DNA of 64,000 nucleotides from JAXMAZ01 sp046350115. Lineage in GTDB: Bacteria > Planctomycetota > Planctomycetia > Gemmatales > Gemmataceae. Positions 40,979-49,014 of the stretch are shown here, one piece after another. Below the pieces are notes generated by a model that ran no database searches, had not been told where the DNA came from, and saw nothing but the letters and a program-made list of their open reading frames with translations. The DNA is taken from contig JAXMAZ010000024.1 in assembly GCA_046350115.1 (NCBI GenBank), positions 44,060 to 108,059 of the forward strand, written 5' to 3'. Both the position numbers and the translations under genes were made by a program. Within the stretch, counting starts at the first letter, position 1; each line of letters begins with the position of its first letter.

Positions 40979-41488
40979 TCACTTGAACGAGATCAGTTCC
41001 ATCTCGAACAGCAGGGTGGCCTTGGGCGGGATGGACGGCGGCCGGCCCTCCTCCCCGTAGGCGAACTTGTACGGGATCATCAGCCGGCGGACGCCGCCGG
41101 GCTTCATCCCCGGCACGCCCGCCTGCCACCCCTGGATCAGGCTGGCCAGCGGGAAGGTGGCCGGCTCGCCGCGGTCCTTGCTGCTGTCGAACTTGGTCCC
41201 GTCGGTCGTCCACCCGGTGTAGTGGATGGTGACGGTCGCCCCCTTCGGGCACGGCTCCCCGGAGCCTTCTTTGGTGTCCCACATCTTCAGCCCGGGGTAC
41301 GCCGCCTCGTCCACCGGCTTCCACTCCAGGGCGGTCACCGGGAACGGGGCGTTGGCCGAGGCCACCACCTTCTCCGCCTCCCCGTCCCCGGGCTTGTCCC
41401 CGATGGCGATCAGCACCCCGATCAGCAGCACCACCCCGGCGGCGGCCCCGGCCGGGAGGAGCACCTGCAGCATCGTCTTCTTGTCCAT
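40979..41488 (-). CDS. Membrane-anchored FKBP-type peptidyl-prolyl isomerase
   Basis: 169 residues from the ATG at 41488 (MDKKTMLQVLLPAGAAAGVV). An N-terminal membrane span (about 6-29) is followed by one FKBP domain: 'VTIHYTGWTTDGTKFDSSKD', 'LIQGWQAGVPGMKPGGVRRL', 'YGEEGRPPSIPPKATLLFE'. Catalytic aromatic and Asp residues are kept. The stretch before the domain (LEWKPVDEAAYPGLKMWDTK) mirrors the 'KEWKPQGDKGLKVWDVK' linker of the neighbouring double-FKBP protein, so the three domains are recent paralogues. It lies 52 bases upstream of that gene on the same strand, probably one operon for periplasmic folding helpers. Confidence 0.93.
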   Translation of the reverse strand: MDKKTMLQVLLPAGAAAGVVLLIGVLIAIGDKPGDGEAEKVVASANAPFPVTALEWKPVDEAAYPGLKMWDTKEGSGEPCPKGATVTIHYTGWTTDGTKFDSSKDRGEPATFPLASLIQGWQAGVPGMKPGGVRRLMIPYKFAYGEEGRPPSIPPKATLLFEMELISFK

Positions 41489-41599
41489 GCACACACCGCG
41501 GGCGAGACAACGGGAAATCGACCGACGGGGGGATTATACGGCCGGCCGGGCGGGTTGCCCCGGGGCCGGCCGCGGGGTACGATCGGCGGCCGAGCCTTC

Positions 41600-41628
41600 C
41601 TCCCCCTCCCCGCTTCGGGGAGGGGGAG
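41600..41628. repeat. Half copy of family A repeat
   Basis: A 29-base hairpin with the stem CTCCCCCTCCCCGC against complementary GGGGAGGGGGAG, the core of family A without the long arms. It stands 26 bases before the TPR gene start and may affect its leader. Confidence 0.7.
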
Positions 41629-41654
41629 CAGAGGCCGGCCCGGCTGAGGTGGTT

Positions 41655-42473
41655 ATGCCTACCCCGTTGATCGTGCTGGCCCTGTTCCTCGTTCCCGCCG
41701 ACCCCGACCCGGCCGACCTGGCCCGCCGGGCGCTGCGGACCGGGGACTTCGCCGCCGCCCGCATGCACGCCGAGGCCGCGGTCAAAGCCGGGCCGTCGGC
41801 CGACCGGTACGCCCTGCTCGGGGCGGCGTGCGACGGGCTGAAGGACCACCCGGCCGCCGCTACCGCCTACGAGCAGGCGGCCAAGCTCGCCCCGGACGAG
41901 CCGACGTACCGGGACCGGCTCGGGGACGCGCTGCTCAAAGCCGGCCGGTTCGCCGACGCGGTGGCGGCGTTCGACGCCGTGCTGAAGGCCCGGCCGGACT
42001 TCGCCCCGGAGCACTGGCGGCGGGGGATCGCCCTGTACTACGCCGGCCGTTACGCGGACGGGGCGAAGCAGTTCGAGACGCACCGGACGGCCAACCCGGA
42101 GGACGTGGAGAACGCCGTCTGGCACTACCTGTGCCACGCCAGGGTGGTGGGCAAGGAGAAGGCCCGCTCGGACTACATCCCAGTCACCCGGGACCGGAGG
42201 GTGCCGATGGCCGAGGTCCACAAGCTGTTCGCCGGCCAGGCAACCCCGGCCGACGTGCTGGCCGCCGCCGAGCGGGAGAAGGCGGACACCCCGGCCGGGA
42301 CCGCCGCCCGGTTCTACGCCCACCTGTGCCTGGCGCTGTGGTCCGAGGCCGAGGGGGACCGGGCGAAGGTGCTCGCCCACCTGACGCCGGCGGTGGAGAC
42401 GTACCGGGTGGACCACTACATGTGGGACGTGGCCAAGGTCCACCTGGACATGGCGAAGCGGCGGAAGGACTGA
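41655..42473 (+). CDS. Secreted TPR-repeat protein
   Basis: 272 residues from the ATG at 41655, with a very short hydrophobic N terminus (MPTPLIVLALFLVPADPD). TPR units: 'DLARRALRTGDFAAARMHAE', 'YALLGAACDGLKDHPAAATA', 'YRDRLGDALLKAGRFADAVA', 'HWRRGIALYYAGRYADGAKQ'. The rest is helical: 'NAVWHYLCHARVVGKEKARS', 'AARFYAHLCLALWSEAEGDR', 'YMWDVAKVHLDMAKRRKD'. It is probably a scaffold or lipoprotein-NlpI-like adaptor without enzyme activity. The upstream part of the open frame comes from the promoter/repeat region. It diverges from the FKBP operon. Confidence 0.82.
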   Translation: MPTPLIVLALFLVPADPDPADLARRALRTGDFAAARMHAEAAVKAGPSADRYALLGAACDGLKDHPAAATAYEQAAKLAPDEPTYRDRLGDALLKAGRFADAVAAFDAVLKARPDFAPEHWRRGIALYYAGRYADGAKQFETHRTANPEDVENAVWHYLCHARVVGKEKARSDYIPVTRDRRVPMAEVHKLFAGQATPADVLAAAEREKADTPAGTAARFYAHLCLALWSEAEGDRAKVLAHLTPAVETYRVDHYMWDVAKVHLDMAKRRKD

Positions 42474-42505
42474 CCCCGCCGAGGTGACTGACCCTTCGTT
42501 GCTCT

Positions 42506-42612
42506 GTTGAACCCCTGGCGAGCGGGGGGCGTCAGCCCCCTGTTGGAGCGCCCCGCGGCAGGCTGCAACAGGGGGCTGACGCCCCCGCTCGCCTTGTGCC
42601 CGGGGGTTCAAC
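42506..42612. repeat. Family C inverted repeat (GGCGTCAGCCCCC)
   Basis: Arms 42506-42545 and 42566-42612: GTTGAACCCC, then GGCGAGCGGGGGGCGTCAGC on the left and GGGGGCTGACGCCCCCGCTC, ending GGGGGTTCAAC, on the right. The arms pair over about 38 bases with one or two bulges. It lies 30 bases after the TPR gene stop. The second copy is at 62611-62700. No gene is present in 42474-42695. Confidence 0.85.
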
Positions 42613-42695
42613 CGAGCAGCCCTTCTTCTGAAGGACGATCTTGGCGTTCCCGGTCCCCGATCAGCGACCACGCTCAGGGTTGTTGTGGCGGGCCT

Positions 42696-43094
42696 TCACT
42701 CGGGCATCGCGACGGGTTCGTGGAGCGCCGCGACAAGTGCCGCGGCGGCCTCACGGTCCTTGCGGGCGATGTCCAACACGATTCGCCCCTGCGCCATCCC
42801 CGGGACGTCCCGGACCGCCTCCATCCGGGCGGCCTGGAGGACGATCCGCGTCCTCGACAGGAGGCTCCCCTCCAGGGCTACGGCGGTGAGGTCGCTGACC
42901 GGCACCCGCACCTGCTGGACGCCGGTCTTGAACAGGCCGGTGACCGGCACCAGGAACGAGAGCACGCCGACCCACTCCCCGACCGTCCCGCCGCGGGACC
43001 GCTTGTATTCGATGCACAGGCTGTCGCCGTCGAGGCGGACGAGGCCCGCGTACTCGGTGATCGCACCCACCTGGGTGAACGGGACCGGGTCCAT
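42696..43094 (-). CDS. Hypothetical protein, possibly PH-like fold
   Basis: 132 residues from the ATG at 43094 (MDPVPFTQVGAITEYAGLVR), behind GGGGAG at good spacing. Alternating strands (LDGDSLCIEYKRSRGGTVGE), a hydrophobic middle (VGVLSFLVPVTGLFKTGVQQ), then 'VRVPVSDLTAVALEGSLLSR' and a C-terminal helix 'DIARKDREAAAALVAALHEP' suggest a bacterial pleckstrin-homology-like fold. That is an impression from the strand pattern, and I cannot assign a role. The hydrophobic middle could also be peripheral to the membrane. It lies between the family C repeat and the next hypothetical gene. Confidence 0.55.
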   Translation of the reverse strand: MDPVPFTQVGAITEYAGLVRLDGDSLCIEYKRSRGGTVGEWVGVLSFLVPVTGLFKTGVQQVRVPVSDLTAVALEGSLLSRTRIVLQAARMEAVRDVPGMAQGRIVLDIARKDREAAAALVAALHEPVAMPE

Positions 43095-43266
43095 TGCTCC
43101 CCTCCGGACGAATGCCACGGCACCCCGACGAGCCGCCTACCGAGCATTCGACCGGCGGGCGACAATCTTGCGCCCTTTTCGAGACCGAACGACCGCGTTC
43201 AGCGGCCTTGCCTGGCTTGCGGCTGGGTCCGCTGCAACGCCTTGCTCGGCGCATGTACTGCCTCCC

Positions 43267-44064
43267 TTAGCCAAGCACTCGTTCGGCCTCGGACAGCGGC
43301 GGGTCGCCGAGCTGCCATAGCGTCTCCACCGAGGGGAGCCTCGCGTTGTCGGGGACCTCTTCCGCAACGCCTTCCGGCAGGTCAATCGTCGCGGTCGCCG
43401 GGCTGGTGTACACGATCTGGCCGGTTACCGCCCCGGCCACCAGTAGCCCGGTCGCGAACTTGTCGCCGAAGTTCGAGTTGGCTCGCAGGGTCACCCCGTC
43501 GCCGAACCGCAGCCGGCGGCCCTTGCCGTCCGGGTACTCGACCGAGGCACCTACCTCGAACCGCTGGCGGCGGCCCTGCACCGCCGGCGGGAGCGGGACC
43601 GCGACGCGGGCGACGCCGAATGCGGCCGGTCCGCAGTCGATCTCGACGAGAACCGCGTCCACCCGGGCGCGCCCGAGCAGGAATCCCCGGGCCGGGCGCA
43701 GTGCCGCCCGCCCAACGCAGCGGTTCTCGTATTGGTTCTGGAAGTACACCTCGAAGGTGCACACCCCCTCCGCCACAACCGGTCGGATGGCGAAGCAGAA
43801 CCCGCCGCGGTTGAAGTACGTGCCGAGGCACCGGCCGAGGTACTCTGGCACCTCGTCCGGGCGGAGGCGGACTTTGAAGAAGATGCCGACCGCGAGAACG
43901 CACAGGGCGGGGCACCCGTACTGCATGAACAGGACGACGGGTCGCGGGAAGGCCACCCGGTCGTCGGACCACGCAACCGCCGCGAGCGGTGCCCCGAACA
44001 GGAGGGCAACGACGCAGAGAACCTTGGTAAGCTCGCGCACGACCTCCTCCTCCGCCGAAATCAT
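43267..44064 (-). CDS. Hypothetical membrane protein
   Basis: 265 residues from the ATG at 44064 (MISAEEEVVRELTKVLCVVA). Two membrane spans lie at about residues 12-32 and 40-60 (LFMQYGCPALCVLAVGIFFK). A large soluble domain follows: 'EVPEYLGRCLGTYFNRGGFC', 'CTFEVYFQNQYENRCVGRAA', 'FGVARVAVPLPPAVQGRRQR', 'LRANSNFGDKFATGLLVAGA'. No domain was recognised. The strand-rich soluble part probably faces the cytoplasm or periplasm as one unit. A short N-terminal extension to 44085 is possible. It ends near the upstream end of the small 132-residue gene, and the two may be co-transcribed. Confidence 0.55.
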   Translation of the reverse strand: MISAEEEVVRELTKVLCVVALLFGAPLAAVAWSDDRVAFPRPVVLFMQYGCPALCVLAVGIFFKVRLRPDEVPEYLGRCLGTYFNRGGFCFAIRPVVAEGVCTFEVYFQNQYENRCVGRAALRPARGFLLGRARVDAVLVEIDCGPAAFGVARVAVPLPPAVQGRRQRFEVGASVEYPDGKGRRLRFGDGVTLRANSNFGDKFATGLLVAGAVTGQIVYTSPATATIDLPEGVAEEVPDNARLPSVETLWQLGDPPLSEAERVLG

Positions 44065-44225
44065 AATTAGCTTGCACCCGCGCAACCAAACGCGGCGAGC
44101 ACGCCACTGTCTAGCCGCCGCCGAGCTTCGTCGGTCAGGCTAACCGTCGGAACACGCCGCGCCAAACGCCGCGCCGCTCGCCGACTTGACTTCCGCGGAT
44201 TAGGACTGACACTTGATGTGTTCTT

Positions 44226-44640
44226 ATGTTCACATCCGGTGTTGCCATGACCGCCACTACTATTCGCCGGGACGAGTGGGCCGACGTCGTGTTCGAGGCG
44301 ATCCACGCACTCCGCGCCGCCCTCGCCGACCCGGCGACGAGCGTGACGGCGGCCGTCGAGTTGCTCAAGCTGGAAGTCGCCCGCATCCGCCACGGTCGGG
44401 CCGTCGCCGGCACCGACGTCCCGCTCGGTTCGCTCGTGGTCGGACGACCGAGTGGGCGAGGGACCAACTGGACGACGACCGGGCGCTGGTCCGCGAGCTG
44501 ACCACGATGTTCGCCCCCTGCTGCCGCCGGACCTGAAGCCGGGGGAATTGGACGACCTCGCCGCCGACGAGCCGGCGTCAACCGACCCGGGACCACACCC
44601 CGACGCCGTCGGCGGCCGGCAGTGCGGGCGTCGGCCAGCA
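44226..44640 (+). pseudogene. Frame-disrupted gene for a small acidic hypothetical protein
   Basis: The first frame reads MFTSGVAMTATTIRRDEWAD then VVFEAIHALRAALADPATSV and 'AAVELLKLEVARIRHGRAVA', a regular helical protein. Near 44450 the coding character moves to another frame (TEWARDQLDDDRALVRELTT) and near 44515 to the third (LLPPDLKPGELDDLAADEPA). Both steps are equal to losing one base. The composite resembles small Gemmataceae proteins with an acidic 'EWARDQLDDE' segment, seen before but without known function. The end is uncertain because the last frame has no nearby stop. Start could be 44226 or the Met at 44247. Confidence 0.45.
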
Positions 44641-44691
44641 GCCGGCCGCCGTTGCGGCCAGTCAGCCCAGGGTTCTGCCGCTCCCACTCAC

Positions 44692-45372
44692 TCACCGCGG
44701 GTCGAGTTGGCCTTCCCGCAGCCGGCCGGTCCGGTCCGCCTGGGTGAACCGGTAGCTGCCCACGTCCAGGGCGGTCAGCCAGCCGCCGCCGTAGGCGAAC
44801 GTGTCGATGCAGACGGTGTCCCCCAGGTCCAGCACCGCCCCGGACCGCTGGGACGTGTGCCCGCAGACGACCACCTTGCCGGAGGCGTGCCCGACCGGCT
44901 TGACCAGGAACTCCCAGAACAGTCGGTCTTCGAACTCCTCGGCCGGGGCCAGGTCGGGCGACAGGTTGGCGTGGACGAAGATGTGCGAGGTCGTCTCGTA
45001 CCAGTCGACGCACTCCGCTTCGAGGAACGCCCAGTGCTCGGCCGGCACGTCGGCCAGCGTGCCGGGCACCCCGGGGGTCGGGCCGTAGGACGCCAGGCAT
45101 TCGGCCCCGCCGACCGACAGCCACATCCGCCGGTCGCTCTGGCCGGTGCGGGCGCGGAGCATCATCAGCTCGTGGTTGCCCCGCAGGCAGACCACGCGGC
45201 ACCGGTCCCGCAGGGCGAGCAGCCGGTCGAGCACGCCGCGGCTGTCCGGCCCGCGGTCGACGTAGTCGCCGAGGAAGACGAGGGTGTCCGCCGGGGCCGG
45301 GCGGACGGCGGCCAGCAGGGCGTCGAGGGCCGAACTGGCCCCGTGGATGTCGCCGATGGCGAGGGTGCGCAT
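44692..45372 (-). CDS. PPP-family metallophosphatase (protein phosphatase/diadenosine tetraphosphatase-like)
   Basis: 226 residues. The three metal-binding blocks of the PPP family are complete: MRTLAIGDIHGASSALDALL (GDIHG), 'LVFLGDYVDRGPDSRGVLDR' (GDYVDRG) and 'VCLRGNHELMMLRARTG' (GNHE), followed by the histidine ligands in 'IFVHANLSPDLA' and 'VVVCGHTSQRSGAVLDLGDT'. It hydrolyses phosphate from Ser/Thr proteins or dinucleoside polyphosphates with two metal ions in the cytoplasm; which one cannot be told from sequence. It has the usual length for bacterial members. It lies 60 bases downstream of the ureohydrolase-like gene on the same strand. Confidence 0.92.
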   Translation of the reverse strand: MRTLAIGDIHGASSALDALLAAVRPAPADTLVFLGDYVDRGPDSRGVLDRLLALRDRCRVVCLRGNHELMMLRARTGQSDRRMWLSVGGAECLASYGPTPGVPGTLADVPAEHWAFLEAECVDWYETTSHIFVHANLSPDLAPAEEFEDRLFWEFLVKPVGHASGKVVVCGHTSQRSGAVLDLGDTVCIDTFAYGGGWLTALDVGSYRFTQADRTGRLREGQLDPR

Positions 45373-45432
45373 GGACCGGGTTCCGGGACAACCGACCCGT
45401 CCAGTGTACCAACCCGCCGCCCGGCCGACCGC

Positions 45433-46242
45433 TCACCCCCCGGCCGCCGTCAGCAGCAGCCGCTCGGTCAGCCAGCCGAGCAGGTTGAGCGTCTGGTCCC
45501 GCACGTCCCGGCCGGGGTCGAACTCGCTCACCGACGCCCCGGCCACCTTCGGCCCCCACACCGCGTCGATCAGGGCCAACACCTGCAACGGGGCCAGGCC
45601 GAACGGCTGCGGCTGGCCGACCCCCGGGGCGAACGCCGGGTCGAACACGTCCGCGTCCAGGTCGAGCCACACACGCTTCGCCTTCGCCGCGTGCTTCCGC
45701 AGCCGGGCCGCCACCCCCGGCAGGTCCGCCCCGACCGCCTCCGCCGGGATCGCCTCGGCGAAGTGCTTGCGGACGTCGGCCGGCAGCAGGAACAAGTCCC
45801 GGTGGCCGACGTTCACCACCTTCGGCCTCGGCCCGGCGACGTGCCGCAGGAAATTGCCGTGGGACAGCTCGGCGGTGGTGTCGTGCAGGTCGTAGCAGTC
45901 GAGGTGGGCGTCGAACTGGACCACCACGTCGCTGGGGCCGAGTTCGTCGTACACCGGCAGGACGCCGAGGTGGTTGCCGGCCAGCCAGAGGGCGAAGTCT
46001 CCGGCTCGCAGCAATTCGCTGGCGGCTTGCCGTCCGGTCTCCCGCCAGGCGGACACCTGGGCGAGCGACTCGAACGGGTGCTCTTCGATGTGCAACCGGT
46101 CGGCGTAGGCGTGGGGGCGGGTCGGGCGGTCCTCGGCGGCGGTGTCGTCGACCGCCTCCCGGAGGGCGTCGCCGAGCAGTAGCGCCCCGGCCCCGCAGCC
46201 GGAACTGCCGAACAGGTCGAACGGGAAGACGATTGCGGTCAT
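45433..46242 (-). CDS. Arginase/agmatinase-family (ureohydrolase fold) protein
   Basis: 269 residues. The manganese ligands of the ureohydrolase family can be followed in order: His in 'LWLAGNHLGVLPVY' (GNH instead of the usual GGDH), 'VVQFDAHLDCYDLHD' (D-x-H-x-D), 'LSHGNFLRHV', and 'VWLDLDADVFDPAFAPG' (D-x-D), with 'ASVSEFDPGRDVRDQT' at the usual Glu position. All metal ligands appear present, so it should hydrolyse a guanidino or formimidoyl compound. It is shorter and more divergent than true arginases and agmatinases, so the substrate is open. The start codon sits beside a tandem CATTAGT repeat. Confidence 0.82.
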   Translation of the reverse strand: MTAIVFPFDLFGSSGCGAGALLLGDALREAVDDTAAEDRPTRPHAYADRLHIEEHPFESLAQVSAWRETGRQAASELLRAGDFALWLAGNHLGVLPVYDELGPSDVVVQFDAHLDCYDLHDTTAELSHGNFLRHVAGPRPKVVNVGHRDLFLLPADVRKHFAEAIPAEAVGADLPGVAARLRKHAAKAKRVWLDLDADVFDPAFAPGVGQPQPFGLAPLQVLALIDAVWGPKVAGASVSEFDPGRDVRDQTLNLLGWLTERLLLTAAGG

Positions 46243-46268
46243 TAGTCATTAGTCATTAGTCATTAGTC
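46240..46268. repeat. Tandem 7-base repeat (CATTAGT) x4
   Basis: Four copies of CATTAGT directly upstream of the ureohydrolase-like gene start; on its coding strand they read ACTAATG, so an ATG appears in each unit. Slippage here could alter the leader or the start region. It is much AT-richer than the surroundings. Confidence 0.9.
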
Positions 46269-46298
46269 CTTGCCGCGGCAGCGGGTGCGGCGGTTAGG

Positions 46299-46856
46299 AT
46301 GACACTGGTCGTTCCTGGGGTGGGCCGAGGGCCAAGACCGATGCGGCGGGTCGGCGACATGTTTCTGGCTCCGAATGCGGTGGTGTCCGCCGATGTGCGG
46401 CTGGCGGCCGGGGTCAACATCTGGTTCGGGGCGGTGGTCCGCGGGGATGTCGCGCCGATCACCCTCGGCGAGAACGTCAACCTGCAGGACGGGGTGATCG
46501 TCCACTGCGACTTCGGGTTCCCGATGGCGGTCGAGCCGGGCGTGGTGGTCGGGCACGCGGCGGTGTTGCACGGCGTCCGGGTCGGGGCCGGCACCCTGGT
46601 CGGGATCGGGGCCAAGCTGCTGACCGGCAGCGACATCGGCGAGGAGTGCGTGATCGCCGCCGGGGCGGTGGTCCCGCCAGGAATGAAGGTGCCGCCGCGG
46701 TCGGTGGTGATGGGGCTGCCCGGGAAGGTGGTCCGGGCGGCGACGGCGGAGGAGGTCGCCAAGACGCGGATGATCTGTGAGCGGTACCGGGAGATGGCCC
46801 GCCGGTACGCGGACGGGGAGATCGCCTGGCCGGTCGGCCGCCCGACCTTCGACTGA
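46299..46856 (+). CDS. Gamma-carbonic-anhydrase-like (YrdA/PaaY-type) hexapeptide protein
   Basis: 185 residues; a second Met at 46341 (MRRVGDMFLAPNAVVSADVR) may be the true start. It is a left-handed beta-helix of hexapeptide repeats: 'VNIWFGAVVRGDVAPITLGE', 'NVNLQDGVIVHCDFGFPMAV', 'GVVVGHAAVLHGVRVGAGTL', ending with a C-terminal helix (MICERYREMARRYADGEIAW). The histidines of IVHC and GHAAVLHG are at the metal-binding positions of gamma-class carbonic anhydrase relatives. Most such proteins have weak or unknown activity. The gene is followed after 18 bases by the M24-like gene on the same strand. Confidence 0.87.
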   Translation: MTLVVPGVGRGPRPMRRVGDMFLAPNAVVSADVRLAAGVNIWFGAVVRGDVAPITLGENVNLQDGVIVHCDFGFPMAVEPGVVVGHAAVLHGVRVGAGTLVGIGAKLLTGSDIGEECVIAAGAVVPPGMKVPPRSVVMGLPGKVVRAATAEEVAKTRMICERYREMARRYADGEIAWPVGRPTFD

Positions 46857-46874
46857 CTCCGTGAGACTGCTGCG

Positions 46875-48128
46875 ATGACCCACGACGACCCCGCAATCCG
46901 CCCGGACGACCCGCCGGCCACGTCCACGGATTTCGACTTCAACCCCGAAGCGGCGTCCGACGACTCGGCGTTCGACCTGCTCGCCCCGCCGGACGTGCAG
47001 GCGGTGCCGGCCGAGCCGGCCGACCCGGTGTCCCGCCGGCGGGCGGACATCGACGCCAAGCAGGCGGTCATCGCCCGGGTGCTCGGCGACATGAAGTGCG
47101 AGGGGGCGCTGCTGCTGATGCCCGCCCACGTCGCCTGGTTCACCGGCGGGCTGAACGTCCGCGGGCTGATCCCGGACACCGAGCGGCCCGGCGTGTACAC
47201 CACCGGCCGGGCGCGGTGGCTAGTGTGCGGCAACGCCGACACCCACCGGCTGTTCGACGAGGAGCTGGACCGGCTCGGGTTCCAGTTGAAGGAGTGGCAG
47301 TGGCCGACCGGCCGGGCCGCCCTGCTCGGGGAGATCGTGGCCGGCAAGACGGTGGCCGCCGACCGCCCGTTCCCGAACCTGCCGCTCATCAACGACCGCC
47401 TGCGCGCGGACGTCCGACCGCTGCGGCCGTTCGACCGGGAGCGGTATCTGGAGCTGGGTCGGGTGGTCGCTCGGGCGGTGGAGGCGACCGCCCGCACCCT
47501 GGAGCCGGGGGACTCCGAGGCCGAGATCGCCGGCCAGATCGCCCACCGGCTGCACCGGCACGGGGCCGAGGCCGCCGGGGTGAGCGTGACCGCCGACGGC
47601 CGCGGGCGGAAGTTCCGCCGGGCCGGGTTCACCCCCGCGACGGTGGCCCGGACGTGCGTCCTCCAGGCGACCGGGCTGCGGGACGGGCTGTACGTGACCG
47701 CCAGCCGGACGGTCTGCTTCGGCCCGTTGCCGGCCGACCTGCGGGCCGAGTACGACACGGCGATCAAGCTGGCCGCCGTTTACACCGCCCAGAGCGTGCC
47801 GGGGTCGACGGTGGCCGCCGCGGCCGAGGCCGGCAAGCGGGTGACGGACGGCGGGCCGTTCGAGTTCGAGTGGCGGCACGCTCTCCCGGGGTACGGGGCC
47901 GGCTGGTTCCCGGCCGAGGAGCTACGGCGGGGCGGGTTCGACGAGCGGTTCGCCGACGGCTGGCCGGTCGTCTGGCAGCCGCGGGTCGGGGCGGCGGCGG
48001 TCGTGGACACGGTGATCGCGGGCGCGACCCCGACCCCGGTGACGCCGCCGGAGGACTGGCCGTTCAAGCGGGTCCGGCTGCGGGAGCTGGCGATCGACGT
48101 GCCGGACATTTTGGTCCGGGCTGGGTGA
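46875..48128 (+). CDS. M24 (creatinase/aminopeptidase-fold) protein, probably inactive as a metallopeptidase
   Basis: 417 residues. After a low-complexity acidic N terminus (about 1-50) come a creatinase-type N domain ('KQAVIARVLGDMKCEGALLL', 'HVAWFTGGLNVRG') and a pita-bread fold domain ('RYLELGRVVARAVEATARTL', 'GDSEAEIAGQIAHRLHRHGA'). Normal M24 enzymes have two Asp ligands in blocks like 'vxlDxG' and 'yxaDxTRT'. Here these read VLQATGLRDGLYVTASRTVC, with no Asp at either place. The His and the Glu ligands are not recognisable later. The fold is kept, the metal site is gone, so a binding or regulatory role is more likely. Confidence 0.75.
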   Translation: MTHDDPAIRPDDPPATSTDFDFNPEAASDDSAFDLLAPPDVQAVPAEPADPVSRRRADIDAKQAVIARVLGDMKCEGALLLMPAHVAWFTGGLNVRGLIPDTERPGVYTTGRARWLVCGNADTHRLFDEELDRLGFQLKEWQWPTGRAALLGEIVAGKTVAADRPFPNLPLINDRLRADVRPLRPFDRERYLELGRVVARAVEATARTLEPGDSEAEIAGQIAHRLHRHGAEAAGVSVTADGRGRKFRRAGFTPATVARTCVLQATGLRDGLYVTASRTVCFGPLPADLRAEYDTAIKLAAVYTAQSVPGSTVAAAAEAGKRVTDGGPFEFEWRHALPGYGAGWFPAEELRRGGFDERFADGWPVVWQPRVGAAAVVDTVIAGATPTPVTPPEDWPFKRVRLRELAIDVPDILVRAG

Positions 48129-48129
48129 C

Positions 48130-48200
48130 GGGAATGCGGAATTGAAGACGGGTCGTCTGGTTTTCATTCCGCATTCCGAACTCCGCATTCCGCATTCCCG
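48130..48200. repeat. Inverted/direct repeat of GAATGCGGAAT
   Basis: GGAATGCGGAAT (48131-48142) faces ATTCCGCATTCC (48166-48177), and a second ATTCCGCATTCCC follows at 48188. It can form a hairpin right after the M24-like gene's stop. AT-richer than its surroundings. It separates that gene from the ABC operon. Confidence 0.75.
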
Positions 48201-48290
48201 CCCCCTCTTGCCTATCCGGCCCGCCCGGCCGTATCCTTCCTTCGCACACTGCCGACCGCGCCCCGCCGCCCCCCGGAGACGGGCCGTCTC

Positions 48291-49013
48291 ATGATCCGCG
48301 TCGAACACCTGACCAAGTACTACGGCGAGTACCCGGCCGTCCGGGACGTCAGCTTCGAGGTGCCGAAGGGCCGCGTCGTCGGGTTCCTCGGGCCGAACGG
48401 CGCCGGCAAGTCCACGACCATGCGGATCCTGGCCGGCTACCTGACCGCGTCCAGCGGCCGGGCCAGCATCGACGGGTTCGACGTGTTCCGCGACCCGATC
48501 GCCGTCCGCCGGCGGATCGGGTACATGCCCGAAAGCTGCCCACTGTACGGCGAGCTGCGGGTGGACGAGTACCTGAAGTTCCGGGCCGGGCTGAAGGGGC
48601 TGGGCTGGTCGGCCCGCCGCAAGCGGATCGACTACGTGACGCAGCGGTGTTGGCTGACCGACGTTCGCCGGCAACTGGTCGGCACACTGAGCAAGGGCTA
48701 CCGGCAGCGGGTCGGACTGGCGGACGCGCTGCTTGCCGACCCGCCGGTGCTGATCCTGGACGAGCCGACCGCCGGCCTCGACCCGACCCAGATCCGGGAG
48801 ACGCGGAAACTGATCCGCGAACTGGGCCGCGAGCACACCATGCTGCTGAGCACGCACATCCTCAGTGAAGTGGAGATGGCGTGCGACTCGGTCATCATCA
48901 TCGCCCAGGGGCGGGTGGCCGAGGACGGCACCCTGGCGGACGTGCGGGCCAAGCACAAGAACCAGAGCCTGGAAGAGATCTTCGTCCGGCTGACGGGGCA
49001 AGAGGGGATCTGA
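48291..49013 (+). CDS. ABC transporter ATP-binding protein (GldA/ABC-2 type)
   Basis: 240 residues. Walker A GFLGPNGAGKSTTMRILAGY, signature 'VGTLSKGYRQRVGLADALLA', Walker B 'PVLILDEPTAGLDPTQIRET', and the switch His in 'MLLSTHILSEVEMACD'. The C-terminal 'NQSLEEIFVRLTGQE' is usual for ATPases paired with ABC-2 permeases. The following genes encode an ABC-2 permease, a GldG-like protein and a large DUF4340 protein, the set found in many Bacteroidota and planctomycetes. In gliding Bacteroidota GldA, GldF and GldG form such a transporter; here the cargo is unknown. A 45-base inverted repeat starts two bases past the stop. Confidence 0.92.
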   Translation: MIRVEHLTKYYGEYPAVRDVSFEVPKGRVVGFLGPNGAGKSTTMRILAGYLTASSGRASIDGFDVFRDPIAVRRRIGYMPESCPLYGELRVDEYLKFRAGLKGLGWSARRKRIDYVTQRCWLTDVRRQLVGTLSKGYRQRVGLADALLADPPVLILDEPTAGLDPTQIRETRKLIRELGREHTMLLSTHILSEVEMACDSVIIIAQGRVAEDGTLADVRAKHKNQSLEEIFVRLTGQEGI

Positions 49014-49014
49014 A

